A DNA stretch of 64,000 nucleotides from Gammaproteobacteria bacterium (lineage in GTDB: Bacteria; Pseudomonadota; Gammaproteobacteria; Steroidobacterales; Foliamicaceae): assembly GCA_009845905.1 (NCBI GenBank), contig VXYS01000003.1:153688-217687 (forward strand). Reading direction: 5' to 3'. Shown piece by piece: positions 1-11,900 of this stretch; positions within the stretch are counted from its first letter, which is position 1; every line of letters starts with the position of its first letter. A program made the position numbers and the translations under genes. The notes beneath the pieces were generated by a model. That model did no database searches, had not been told where the DNA came from, and saw only the letters and a list, made by a program, of their open reading frames with translations.

Positions 1-114
1 GGTTTCGAGGAATTCGTCGCCACGGCCCGCGCCGGCTTGCGCAAGGCGCGGCTTCGCACGCCGGCGGCTTCGAGAAAGGCGAGCCGCGAAACATACCTGG
101 TCGGCCGCACCTGA
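1..114 (+). CDS. rlmE: RlmE 23S rRNA 2'-O-methyltransferase, C-terminal end only
   Basis: The window opens inside this gene. The last 37 codons are read from base 1 and stop at 112-114. They encode a basic Arg/Lys-rich tail ending in RETYLVGRT, which resembles from memory the end of RlmE (FtsJ/RrmJ), the SAM-dependent enzyme that 2'-O-methylates U2552 of 23S rRNA. The position supports this, because rlmE lies directly upstream of ftsH in many proteobacteria. Here a peroxiredoxin gene sits between them. The catalytic domain is outside the window, so the call rests on the tail and on synteny. Confidence 0.72.
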   Translation, partial: GFEEFVATARAGLRKARLRTPAASRKASRETYLVGRT

Positions 115-132
115 CTCGGTGCTTCGATCTCG

Positions 133-264
133 CCGTTCTTCGCTTCCCTACTTCCGGGAGACGCTGTGAGCGCCGGGTCATCGGCGCTCACTGGCTTGGT
201 TCCACTCTGACGGCAGTGCCGCCAGTGGCTCCAACACTCTGGGAAGTAGGGAAGCAAAGAACGG
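133..264. repeat. Long palindromic element, family 1 copy 1
   Basis: This occupies much of the 318-base gap between rlmE and the peroxiredoxin gene. Bases 133-156 and 241-264 form a 24-base inverted repeat (left arm begins CCGTTCTTCGC, right arm ends GCAAAGAACGG) with two mismatches. Between the arms are two further hairpins: GTGAGCGCC at 166-174 with GGCGCTCAC at 183-191, and CCACT/AGTGG enclosing CGGCAGTGCCG at 202-228. The motifs GGGAGACGC (157-165) and GCTCCAACACTC (228-239) recur in the element at 6727-6824. The fold would be a long stem with a branched head. Its role is unknown; it could act as RNA processing signal, terminator or small mobile element. Confidence 0.8.
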
Positions 265-367
265 CTATAGCAGCCACTTGAAGAAGCGCTTTGTCGCCCT
301 CAAGTCCCGTGTAGAAGAAAAAACTCCCGTACGTGTCAACGTTTTGTCCACGGCAAGAACACCTGTT

Positions 368-376
368 TGCTACAAT
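368..376 (+). promoter_or_regulatory. Extended -10 promoter for the peroxiredoxin-ftsH pair
   Basis: TGCTACAAT matches the extended -10 form TGnTAnAAT. It lies about 57 bases before the start codon, and the rpsP promoter in this window has the same form. I see no convincing -35 hexamer at 16-18 bases spacing. A small inverted repeat (GGACC at 391-395, GGGTCC at 405-410) would fall in the leader, followed by a perfect AGGAGG at 421-426. Confidence 0.5.
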
Positions 377-432
377 CGGTCGGCTAATCCGGACCTCACT
401 GCAGGGGTCCGTACTCATCAAGGAGGCACGCG

Positions 433-1088
433 ATGAGCCTGAGAATCAACGATGTGGCGCCGGACTTCACGGTCGAGACGACCGAAGGCGCAATTCGTTT
501 CCACGAGTGGATCGGCGACGGCTGGGCCATTCTGTTTTCTCACCCCAAGGATTTCACGCCGGTGTGTACCACCGAGCTGGGCTACATGGCGGGGCTCATG
601 CCGGAGTTCTCGAAGCGCAATGCCAAGGTCATCGGACTGAGCGTCGATCCGGTAAGCGATCACAACGAGTGGGTCAAGGACATCGAGGAAACGCAGGGAC
701 ACGCCGTCACCTATCCGTTGATCGGCGATCCCAACCTCGAGATCGCCAAGTTGTACGACATGCTGCCGGCAGGCGCCGGCGACACCTCCGAAGGCCGCAC
801 CGCGGTGGATAACCTCACCGTGCGCTCGGTTTTCGTCGTCGGCCCGGACAAGCGGATCAAGGCCATGCTGACCTACCCGATGAGCACGGGGCGCAATTTC
901 GACGAAGTGCTGCGGCTGCTGGATTCCTGCCAGCTCACCGCGTCGCACCAGGTCGCGACCCCGGTGAACTGGAAGTGGGGCGAGGACGTCATCATCGTGC
1001 CCGCGGTCTCGAACGAACAGGCCAGGGAAAAGTTCCCCGACGGTTGGGAAGCGCCCAAGCCCTATCTGAGGATCGTGCCGCAGCCCGA

Positions 1089-1092
<4 letters not shown>
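433..1092 (+). CDS. 1-Cys peroxiredoxin (Prx6 type)
   Basis: A 219-residue thiol peroxidase that reduces H2O2 and organic hydroperoxides in the cytoplasm. The peroxidatic cysteine is Cys45 in DFTPVCTTE. The long C-terminal dimer arm ([13 protein letters not shown], then PYLRIVPQ near the end) is typical of the Prx6 group, whose members are about 210-220 residues. The start is fixed by AGGAGG six bases before ATG. The last codons overlap the ftsH start as ATGA, so the two genes are probably translated together. That links peroxide defence to membrane protein quality control at an otherwise conserved rlmE-ftsH junction. The family call is secure; its place in this operon is unusual as far as I know. 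Confidence 0.93.
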
Positions 1093-3014
<1,922 letters not shown>

Positions 3015-3017
3015 ATA

Positions 3018-3086
3018 TCTTTTTTTAAGATAGTTAGAGTCTTTTTTAAGATAGTTAGAATCTTTTCAGATAGTTCACTATCTATA
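3018..3086. repeat. AT-rich short tandem repeat between convergent genes
   Basis: Three related units follow one another: AAGATAGTTAGA at 3027-3038 and again at 3048-3059 (period 21), then a shorter CAGATAGTTCAC at 3067-3078. Each is preceded by a T-run. AGATAGTTCACTATCT (3069-3084) is a small palindrome. The tract lies between the ftsH stop and the end of the decarboxylase gene on the other strand and is far richer in A and T than its surroundings. Its T-runs and hairpin could end transcription from either side. Confidence 0.65.
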
Positions 3087-4482
<1,396 letters not shown>

Positions 4483-4490
<8 letters not shown>

Positions 4491-4716
4491 CGTCGAACCA
4501 GTCGTCGAGCTCCGAGCCTTTCAGCTCCGTGATCGCGTGCTCATTGAACGCGCGATAGGCCACCCAGTGGCTGATCCTGTCCTGAATCGCGAGGTCCTGC
4601 TCGTCGTCCGCCCCTGTCAGGGCCGCGCGGTACTTCCGAAGTTTGTTGTCGGAATAGTCGTTGCAGCGCTTGAGAAAATCCTCAACGATGCGCTTCTTCT
4701 CCGAGGCTGTAGCCAT
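4483..4716 (-). CDS. Small helical protein of unknown function, 77 residues
   Basis: I do not recognise this protein. It is charged and probably all helical: a Lys/Arg-rich first half (RIVEDFLKRCNDYSDNKLRK) and an acidic end (SELDDWFDDD). It has one cysteine and no signal or membrane segment. It is real rather than a chance frame because an AGGAGG lies six bases before the ATG and its stop overlaps the decarboxylase start, so it leads that operon. A helper or regulator of the decarboxylase is possible but is inference only. Confidence 0.7.
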
Positions 4717-4742
4717 TCGATCCTCCTTTCCCGGCTGGCCGA

Positions 4743-4749
4743 TATACTA
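4743..4749. promoter_or_regulatory. Overlapping divergent -10 elements
   Basis: TATACT (4743-4748) on the plus strand faces the O-methyltransferase gene. The same bases read as TAGTAT (4749-4744) on the minus strand face the 77-residue gene. Each lies about 30 bases from its start codon. No clear -35 boxes are visible. A single AT-rich core could therefore serve both directions and make the two operons compete for polymerase. Confidence 0.4.
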
Positions 4750-4775
4750 CGCCGTGCCCGCAAAGTTGCCAGCCC

Positions 4776-5426
4776 ATGACCGCCTATCCCGACCTCGACA
4801 CCTATCGCCGCAGCCTCTTCGACCACGAGGACGAACTGCTGGCCGGGATCATGCCCGCGGCGGTCGCGCGCGGCATGCCCGACATCTCGGTGAACGCCGA
4901 AACAGGGCAGGCGCTGAATCTCCTCGCGCGGCTGATCGGCGCGCGCAGGATCCTGGAATTCGGCACCCTGGCCGGTTATTCGGGAATCTGGCTGGCGCGC
5001 GCGCTGCCCCCGGGCGGCCTGCTGGTGACCAACGAGTTCGAACCGCTGCACGCCGAAGTCGCGGGCGAGAACTTTCGCCGCGCCGGGGTGGAGGACAAAG
5101 TTCGCATCGTACTGGGCAGCGCGCTGGACGTGCAGCCCAAACTGGCCGAGCACGGGCCCTACGACCTGATGTTCATCGACACGGGCAAGGAGGTTTACTC
5201 CGACGCGCTCGATTTCGCCCTTGAGCACACCCGGCCGGGCGGCCTGATCCTGGGCGACAACACCAACTGCTTCGGCGAGGGCCACAAGGAACTGGCGCCC
5301 GATCATCCGGCCTACGGGATCCAGGTCTTCAATCAGCGCATCGCAACCGAAAAAAGGCTGCAATCGATGATCATTCCGGTCGGTTCCTGGCTTTCCGTAT
5401 CGCGCGTGCTCGAAAACCCCGAATGA
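4776..5426 (+). CDS. Class I SAM-dependent O-methyltransferase
   Basis: A 216-residue cytoplasmic methyltransferase of the caffeoyl-CoA/catechol O-methyltransferase family. The SAM loop is EFGTLAGYSGIWLA (residues 62-75) and the acidic ribose-binding residue follows in TNEFEP. YDLMFIDTGKE and ILGDN carry the metal-binding and catalytic region, where related enzymes have D-x-x-K and DN. Length is typical. The stop overlaps the start of the next gene (ATGA). The substrate is probably a catechol or similar diol. The decarboxylase divergently upstream could make aromatic amines, but a shared pathway is only a suggestion. Confidence 0.88.
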   Translation: MTAYPDLDTYRRSLFDHEDELLAGIMPAAVARGMPDISVNAETGQALNLLARLIGARRILEFGTLAGYSGIWLARALPPGGLLVTNEFEPLHAEVAGENFRRAGVEDKVRIVLGSALDVQPKLAEHGPYDLMFIDTGKEVYSDALDFALEHTRPGGLILGDNTNCFGEGHKELAPDHPAYGIQVFNQRIATEKRLQSMIIPVGSWLSVSRVLENPE

Positions 5427-6718
5427 CCGACGTCCGCTGGCGGGCGCGCGCTGCCGCCGTCCTTGCAGCGCTGGCGTTTCTTCCCGCCCCCCGCGCCTGG
5501 GCCGGGGAGGTGATCGAGGTCGCCGATGGCGTCTACCTGGCAACCGGTTTCGGCCCGTCGAACTCCACCCTGATCGCCGGCGAGGACGCGGCCATCCTGG
5601 TCGACGCGCACCACTCCGGCGCCGCGGCCGAAAGGGCCGCCTCCGCCTACCGGCAACGCGTGGAACTGCCTTTCGCCGCAGTCATCTATACCCACGGCGA
5701 CCGGTCTCACGTGGCCGGCGCGGCGGCGTTCACCGGAAGTTACTTCGCACCCAATGTGTACGCGCGCTCCAACTTCATGCTCAGGCGCAGCGTGACCGGC
5801 GTGGAGGCGCGAAAGCGGCGCCAGCGGCAGAAGGGCCTGCTTCTCGGACAGGAGCAGCGCGCCGTCGCGGTGATCGACCCGCTGCCGGCGGAAGAGGACA
5901 CGGGGGATCGCTACCTGCCTCCCGACAGCCTGTTTTACGGCGACCGCTACCGGCTGCGGATCTCGGGAGTGATGGTGGAACTGGTCGCGGCTCCGGGCGA
6001 GACCCAGGACCAGCTCTACGTCTGGCTGCCCGAACGCAAGGTGCTGATTGCCGGAGGCAACTTCTACCAGGCCTTTCCCGGCGACCTGGATGGGATCGGC
6101 GACCAGGCGGCGGATTTCGAGCAATGGGCGCGCAGCCTGGACCGGATGCGGGCGGAGAAGGCCGAAGTGCTGATTGCCGGGCACCTTGAGCCCCTGTTCG
6201 GCGCGGCCGCGATCGACCGGGCGCTGGCCGACTATGCCGCGGCGCTTCGTTTCGTCCTCGACGAGACCCTGCGAGGTATCGACGCGGGCCTGGCCCCCGG
6301 GGAACTGGCCGCTGCAATCCGCCTGCCGCCGAATCTGGCCTCCAGCCCGGTCCTGGCGCAGTCGCACGGCACGCTGGGCTGGGCCGTGCGCTCCGTATAC
6401 GCGCGCCATATGGGCTGGTTCGACGGCAAGCCCGGCAGCCTGGTACCGTTCGCTCCGCGCACGCTGGCCTGGCGATTGCACGAACTGGCTTCCGGCGCCA
6501 TCTCGCTGGACGCGGCGCTGGACAACGCGCTGCTGCTGAGGGATTACCGCTGGGCGGCCTGGCTCGCGGACCAGTTGATGCTGATCGAGCCTCAGGAGAT
6601 GCGCCACGCCGAGCGCAAGGCCAGGGCGCTCGAGGGCATGGCCCGGGACCTGGAGAACCCGCAGGCGCGCAACTACCTGCTGTCCGCCGCCAGAGAACTC
6701 CGCCTCAACGGCCCCTAG
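5423..6718 (+). CDS. Exported metallo-beta-lactamase-fold protein, alkylsulfatase-like, with degenerate metal site
   Basis: A 431-residue protein with a signal peptide (cut near RAWAG) and a metallo-beta-lactamase fold. The C-terminal half matches the SdsA1/YjcS alkylsulfatase dimerisation domain (YARHMGWFDGKP, then LDNALLLRDYRWAAWLAD). The family zinc motif H-x-H-x-D-H is here HGDRSH (residues 91-96), so the second His and the Asp are replaced. The later glutamate-bearing AEN-type motif reads AGGN. IAGHLEP keeps a histidine. It may therefore be a non-hydrolytic relative or use altered chemistry. It is translationally coupled to the methyltransferase. Confidence 0.8.
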   Translation: MTDVRWRARAAAVLAALAFLPAPRAWAGEVIEVADGVYLATGFGPSNSTLIAGEDAAILVDAHHSGAAAERAASAYRQRVELPFAAVIYTHGDRSHVAGAAAFTGSYFAPNVYARSNFMLRRSVTGVEARKRRQRQKGLLLGQEQRAVAVIDPLPAEEDTGDRYLPPDSLFYGDRYRLRISGVMVELVAAPGETQDQLYVWLPERKVLIAGGNFYQAFPGDLDGIGDQAADFEQWARSLDRMRAEKAEVLIAGHLEPLFGAAAIDRALADYAAALRFVLDETLRGIDAGLAPGELAAAIRLPPNLASSPVLAQSHGTLGWAVRSVYARHMGWFDGKPGSLVPFAPRTLAWRLHELASGAISLDAALDNALLLRDYRWAAWLADQLMLIEPQEMRHAERKARALEGMARDLENPQARNYLLSAARELRLNGP

Positions 6719-6726
6719 CAGCTAAA

Positions 6727-6824
6727 GCCTTTTTCCTCCCCGTCCTATCGGGGAGACGCCATCCTGGCTCGATTCTCGCTGTCCCTGCTCCAACGCTCCC
6801 CAATAGGACGGGGAGGAAAAAGGC
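6727..6824. repeat. Long palindromic element, family 1 copy 2
   Basis: It begins eight bases after the preceding stop codon. Bases 6727-6748 and 6803-6824 form a perfect 22-base inverted repeat (GCCTTTTTCCTCC at the left edge). After one C/A mismatch the stem continues as GGGGAG (6750-6755) with CTCCCC (6796-6801). The loop side carries GGGAGACGC (6751-6759) and GCTCCAACGCTC (6788-6799), the same core as the element at 133-264, although the arms have nothing in common. The mismatch would be a G-U wobble in a minus-strand transcript. The function is unknown. Confidence 0.8.
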
Positions 6825-6849
6825 GAGGGCAGCACGGCGAGGGCAGCAC
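6822..6849. repeat. Perfect tandem duplication of 14 bases
   Basis: GGCGAGGGCAGCAC occurs at 6822-6835 and again at 6836-6849. It starts inside the right edge of the palindromic element. It looks like a slippage or insertion scar. The remaining 69 bases before imuA hold no recognisable promoter or LexA box. Confidence 0.75.
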
Positions 6850-6918
6850 ATTAACGGCTACGGTGGCAGACCATCCCTGGGGCGCTAAACTTGGGGGTCC
6901 GATTGAACGAATACGAAG

Positions 6919-7638
6919 ATGGTAGAGCAGAGCCTGCGCGATGCTGTGACGACCCTCGACCGGGCTGCCTCCCGCGAGGAGCGGGGATGGCCGCTGGCAG
7001 TGCTGGAACGGTCCGGCATTCACGAGTTTCTGGGAGAGCGGGGCGCGAATCGGGCGGCGGCGCTGTCGCTGCTTCTGTGCGCCGCCGCGTCCCTGCCGGG
7101 CGCCGCCGAAGGGCGCCTGGTATGGGTGCAGACCAGCGCCGCCACGCGCCGCTGGGGGATGCCTTGCGGCGAGGGCCTGAACGCTATCGGGCTGAACCCC
7201 CGCAACGTGCTTTTCGTTGAGCCGGAGAACGAGCGCGAGTTGCTATGGGCGCTGGAGCAGGCGCTGGATTGCCCCGGTCTGCTGGCGGTAGCGGGCTGCC
7301 TGCCCGGAGCGGAGCGGCATTACGGATTTACCGCGTCGCGGCGCCTGTCGTTGCGGGCGCTGCGCAACGGATCGAGAATCTTTCTGGCGCGCGGCGCCCG
7401 GATTCGTGAGGCCACCTCCGCGCAGACCCGCTGGCGGGTGGAGCCGGCGTCCAGCGCGCCTTCCGGACTCGCCTGGCGCGGCTTTGAACTGCCCGGCGCG
7501 CGAAGCTGGCGCCTGGGGCTGGAGCGGGCCCCCGGCTGGACGCCCGGCGCCTGGAACATCGAATGGAGCGAGCATGAGAATCGCCTGCGTCTGGCTGCAT
7601 CGCCTGCACGAGCGAACCCCGTCCGGGCCGCCGGCTGA
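6919..7638 (+). CDS. imuA: ImuA, mutasome accessory protein
   Basis: A 239-residue protein that fits ImuA, the RecA-like partner of ImuB and DnaE2 in damage-induced mutagenesis. The sequence is divergent: the early GIHEFLGERGANRAAALSLL segment and the later RRLSLRALRNGSRIFLARG segment match the ImuA layout from memory, but no intact Walker A is visible. The call depends mainly on the position directly before imuB and dnaE2. Its 3' end overlaps the imuB start by 65 bases. It should act in the cytoplasm, assembling the error-prone polymerase at lesions. Confidence 0.8.
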   Translation: MVEQSLRDAVTTLDRAASREERGWPLAVLERSGIHEFLGERGANRAAALSLLLCAAASLPGAAEGRLVWVQTSAATRRWGMPCGEGLNAIGLNPRNVLFVEPENERELLWALEQALDCPGLLAVAGCLPGAERHYGFTASRRLSLRALRNGSRIFLARGARIREATSAQTRWRVEPASSAPSGLAWRGFELPGARSWRLGLERAPGWTPGAWNIEWSEHENRLRLAASPARANPVRAAG

Positions 7639-8950
7639 GTCCGCGCAGCGATTGCTCGCGGAACGCCTGGCGCGCCTGGCGCATGCCTGCTGGCGTTTCA
7701 CCCCAAGGATCGCCCTGGCGCCCGGCGACAGCCTGTTCCTGGACGTTTCCGGCTCCATCGGCCTGTTCGGCGGAGAACGCCGGCTGCTTCGCGAGGTTCT
7801 GGCCGAGCTTGAGGAGCGGGGTGAAGCGGGACGGATCTGCCTCGCGGACACGCCCGGCGCCGCCTGGGCCGGGGCCCGGGCCGCTTCGGGGCCTGTGACC
7901 ATACTTCCGCCGGGCAGCGGTCTTGAGCCCATGAGCGCATGGCCGGTCGAGGCGCTGCGGCTGGATGCGGAGGATTGCGGCCTGTTGCGGGAGCTGGGCC
8001 TGGACACGATCGGCGCTCTCGGCGGCATTGCCCCCGGGTCCCTTCAGGCCAGGTTCGGCGCCGGAACGGCCTTGCGCCTGAAGCAGGCCGCAGGCCAGGC
8101 TCCCGAACCCCTGGACTACCTGCCGCCGCCGCGGGAATTCAGGGCGCGGATGGACTTTGAAAGCCCCGTGGTGCTGCGGCAGCCCATTGCCGCGGCGGTT
8201 GCCGAACTGGCCGTTCGGCTTTGCGGTCAACTGGCCGCGGCGGGCATGGGTTCGCGGCGTTTCGAGTTGATCCTGCACCGCTCGGACGGCAAACGCGTGG
8301 CGTATGGCCTGCGCACGGCCCGGCTCATTCAGCCGGCGCCGCAACTGACCGAACTTCTGGACGAAAAGCTGCAGGCGGGCGCGCCGGGCAGGGAGCGCGG
8401 AGTGGGCTACGACGCGGTCAGCCTGGTTGCCCGCGACGCCGAAGACGTAATGGCCGAACAGGCGGATTGGCTCTCCGGCGCTTCCGCGGGCAACCTCAAG
8501 GGCGATTTCGCGCGCCTGGTGGACCGGCTTTGCAGCCGCCTGGGGGCCGATGCCGTGCGCGTCCCGACGCCGGAAGACAGTTACCTGCCCGAGCGGCGGT
8601 GGCGTTTTGTCTCGGCGCTGGACAGCGCTGCGCCGGAGCATCGATTCGAGGCGCCGCACGAGGTCATGCGCGCCCCGCTGCTGTTGCTGGAGCAGGCCGA
8701 GCCCGTGGAGGCTGCTGCTGCGGAGGCCGGCGGACCGCCGGCCTGGATACGCTGGCGCCGCAAGCGGCTGTCGCTGCGGCGTGCGCAAGGTCCCAGGCGC
8801 GTGCTGGCGGAGTGGTGGCGCAGCGCGGAACGCGGCGGCCGGGAATACTGGCTGGTGGAGGATGAGCAGGGGCGCTCCCTGTGTCTGTACCGTAAACAGC
8901 CGACCGCCGATGAGGCCTCTCGATGGTATGTCCAGGCGTTGGCTGCCTGA
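7574..8950 (+). CDS. imuB: ImuB, catalytically inactive Y-family polymerase homologue
   Basis: A 458-residue protein of the Y-family polymerase fold that recruits DnaE2 rather than copying DNA itself. The ATG at 7574 gives the typical opening MRIACVWLHR. In active Y-family enzymes this is a D-x-D-containing strand; here the acidic residues are absent, as expected for ImuB. SLFLDVSGSIGLFGGE is the second conserved block, and the little-finger region follows after about residue 200. An upstream in-frame extension to 7406 lies inside imuA. It forms one operon with imuA and dnaE2 (19-base gap). Confidence 0.92.
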   Translation: MRIACVWLHRLHERTPSGPPAESAQRLLAERLARLAHACWRFTPRIALAPGDSLFLDVSGSIGLFGGERRLLREVLAELEERGEAGRICLADTPGAAWAGARAASGPVTILPPGSGLEPMSAWPVEALRLDAEDCGLLRELGLDTIGALGGIAPGSLQARFGAGTALRLKQAAGQAPEPLDYLPPPREFRARMDFESPVVLRQPIAAAVAELAVRLCGQLAAAGMGSRRFELILHRSDGKRVAYGLRTARLIQPAPQLTELLDEKLQAGAPGRERGVGYDAVSLVARDAEDVMAEQADWLSGASAGNLKGDFARLVDRLCSRLGADAVRVPTPEDSYLPERRWRFVSALDSAAPEHRFEAPHEVMRAPLLLLEQAEPVEAAAAEAGGPPAWIRWRRKRLSLRRAQGPRRVLAEWWRSAERGGREYWLVEDEQGRSLCLYRKQPTADEASRWYVQALAA

Positions 8951-8969
8951 GGGCATGGGCCGCTGACCC

Positions 8970-11900
8970 ATGAGGCCGTCCTACGCCGAACTGGCGGCGG
9001 CAAGCAACTACTCTTTTCTTCGCGGCGCCTCACACCCGGCGGAAATGGTCGCCCGGGCCGCCGAATTGGGCCTTGCGGCGATCGGGCTGGCGGATTGCAA
9101 CAGCGTTGCGGGCGTGGTTCGGGCCCATGTTGCGGCCCGCGAGGCGGGCATACGCTTCCTGCCCGGGGCGCGTCTTCAGCCCCGCGACGGCCCGGACGTT
9201 CTTTGCTATCCCGGCGACCGCGCGGCCTGGGGACGGCTGTGCCGGCTGCTTACCCTCGGCAAGCGCCGCGCGGCGAAGGGCGAGTGCGATTTCAGTCTCA
9301 GGGAACTGTGCGCGCATGCCGCCGGGCAGGTCCTGCTGGTGGCGCCGCCGCGCACCCCAGCTGACATTCCCGGCCTGTCCCGCCTGGCCAACGCCGGCGC
9401 CGAACAGTTGGGTCTGGCCGCGCCGCTTTGTTTCGACGGACAGGACGCAGGCCGGCTAAAACGGCTTGAGGCCATCGCCGGGCAATGGTCGATTCCGCTG
9501 GTCGCCGTGGCGGACGCCTGGATGCACGCGCCCGACCGCAAGCAGCTGGCCGACGTGCTGACTTGCGTGCGCGAGGGCGTGACCATCGATACCGCGGGGT
9601 TCCGGCTCGACGCCAATGCCGAACGCCACTTGCGCGGCGCGGAGGAAATGCTGGGCCTCTACGAAGGCTACGAACACGCCGTTGCCCGCAGCCTGGAAAT
9701 CGCGGAAGGTCTGTCCTTCAGCCTGGACGAACTGCGCTACGAGTACCCCGAAGAGCAGGTCCCCGAAGGCCATTCGCGCCAGGAATGGCTGGAGCGCCTG
9801 ACCTGGGAGTCGGCGGCCGAGCGCTACCCGGAAGGAATTCCCCCGCGGGTCCGGGAGATGGTTACGCGCGAGCTGAAGCTGATCGCCGAACTGGATTACG
9901 CCCCGTATTTCCTGACGATCTACGACCTGGTCCGGCATGCCCGAAAGGAGGACATTCTCTGCCAGGGCCGCGGCAGCGCGGCCAATTCGGCCGTCTGCTT
10001 CTGCCTGGGCATCACGGCGGTGGACCCCGCGAAGATCGATCTTCTGTTCGAGCGCTTCATTTCCAGCGATCGCGGCGAGCCGCCGGACATCGATGTGGAC
10101 TTCGAGCACGAGCGGCGCGAGGAAGTCATTCAATACGTGTATCGGCGCTACGGCAGGGAGCGCGCGGGAATGACCGCCACGGTTATCCACTATCGGCCGC
10201 GCAGCGCGCTGCGCGAGACCGGCAAGGCGCTGGGATTGCCGCAGGCGACGCTGGATGCCCTGGCCGGACGGATCTGGGGCGGGGGCGGCTGGCCCGACGA
10301 GGCGCGCCTAAGGGCTCTCGGCCTGGACCCGGAACACCCGCGGCTGAAGGCGTCGCTGGCCCTGGCCGCGGAGCTGGTCGGGTTTCCGCGGCATCTGTCC
10401 CAGCACCCCGGCGGAATGATCATGACCAGCGGACGGCTGGATGAGGCAGTGCCCATAGCCAATGCCGCGATGGCCGATCGGACCATGATCGAGTGGGACA
10501 AGAACGATCTCGACGACCTGGGAATGCTCAAGGTGGACGTGCTGGCCCTGGGCATGCTCACCTGTCTGAGGAAGTGCCTGGACCTGCTCGCGCGGCATCA
10601 TGGCCGGCCGTTGACGCTGGCGTCCATACCGGCGGAAGATCCCGAGGTGTACGACATGCTCTGCCGGGCCGACGCCGTGGGCGTGTTTCAGGTTGAGAGC
10701 CGGGCGCAGATGAACTTTCTTCCGCGCATGCGGCCGCGCTGCTTCTACGACCTGGTCATCGAGGTGGCCATCGTTCGCCCCGGCCCGATACAGGGCGATA
10801 TGGTCCACCCGTATCTGCGCCGCAGGCACGGCAAGGAGCCGGTGGAATATCCGTCGGAGGAACTGCGCAAGGTCCTTGCCAACACGCTGGGCGTGCCGCT
10901 GTTCCAGGAGCAGGCGATGCGGATCGCGGTGGTCGCCGCCGGTTTTACGCCGGCGCAGGCGGATGCCCTGCGCCGCTCCATGGCCACGTTCCGGAACACC
11001 GGAACCGTAAAGGCGTTTCGCGAGAGATTCGTTGCCGGAATGACCGGCCGCGGCTATTCCCCGGAGTTTGCCGAACGCTGCTTCAGCCAGATTGAGGGCT
11101 TTGGGGAATACGGCTTTCCGGAAAGCCACGCAGCCTCGTTTGCGATCCTGGTCTACGCCTCGGCGTGGTTCAAGCGTCACTACCCGGAGGTGTTCGCCTG
11201 CGCCCTGCTCAACAGCCAGCCGATGGGCTTTTACGCGCCCGCGCAAATCGTGCGCGACGCGCGCGAACACGGCGTGAACGTCCTGCCGGTGGACGTCAAC
11301 TCGAGCGACGTGGACTGCACGCTGACCCCGGACGACGGCGGGCGGCCTGCCCTGAGGCTGGGTCTGCGGCAGGTGCGGGGCCTGGGCGCCGCGGCGGCCG
11401 AGCGCCTGGTGGCGGAGAGGGAAGGCGGCTACGCGGACATTCCTTCACTCAGGCGGCGGGCCGTCCTGGACAAGGGGGCGCTGCGCTGCCTGGCGCGCGC
11501 CGACGCCTTCTCTTCCATGGAATTGACCGGGCGGCGTGCCTTGTGGGAAGTGGAACGGCTGCCGGTCGGCAGGCCCTTGCCGCTGTTTTCCGCCGCCGGC
11601 CTGGACGAGTTGCCGGACGAGGAGTGCGCGCGACTCCCGGTCGAGCCTCCCGGCGAGCGGGTGCTGCGCGACTACGGTGCGCTGGGCCTCAGTCTCAAGG
11701 GGCATCCGCTGGCCTTTGCCCGGACGCAACTGGGAGAACTGGGGTATGGCGCCGCGGCGATGGTGGCGGAAGCCAACCACGGCGATCCGTGCGCCGCCGC
11801 CGGGCTGGTCCTGGTCCGGCAGGCGCCCCAAAGCGCCGAAGGCGTCGTGTTTCTGACGCTGGAAGACGAGACCGGCGTCGTGAACGTCGTGGTCTGGCGC

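Noticed and set aside
133..264. Integron attC site
   Set aside because: The palindromes have variable arms as attC sites do, but the conserved part is at the head of the stem. GTTRRRY/RYYYAAC core sites are absent (CTCCAAC differs at the first position), and no integrase or cassette array is seen.
975..1088. Longer ftsH N-terminus
   Set aside because: It overlaps the peroxiredoxin gene, and the membrane helix of FtsH begins at 1089.
6850..6918. LexA box upstream of imuA
   Set aside because: GAACGAATACGAAG is not palindromic enough for any LexA motif I know.
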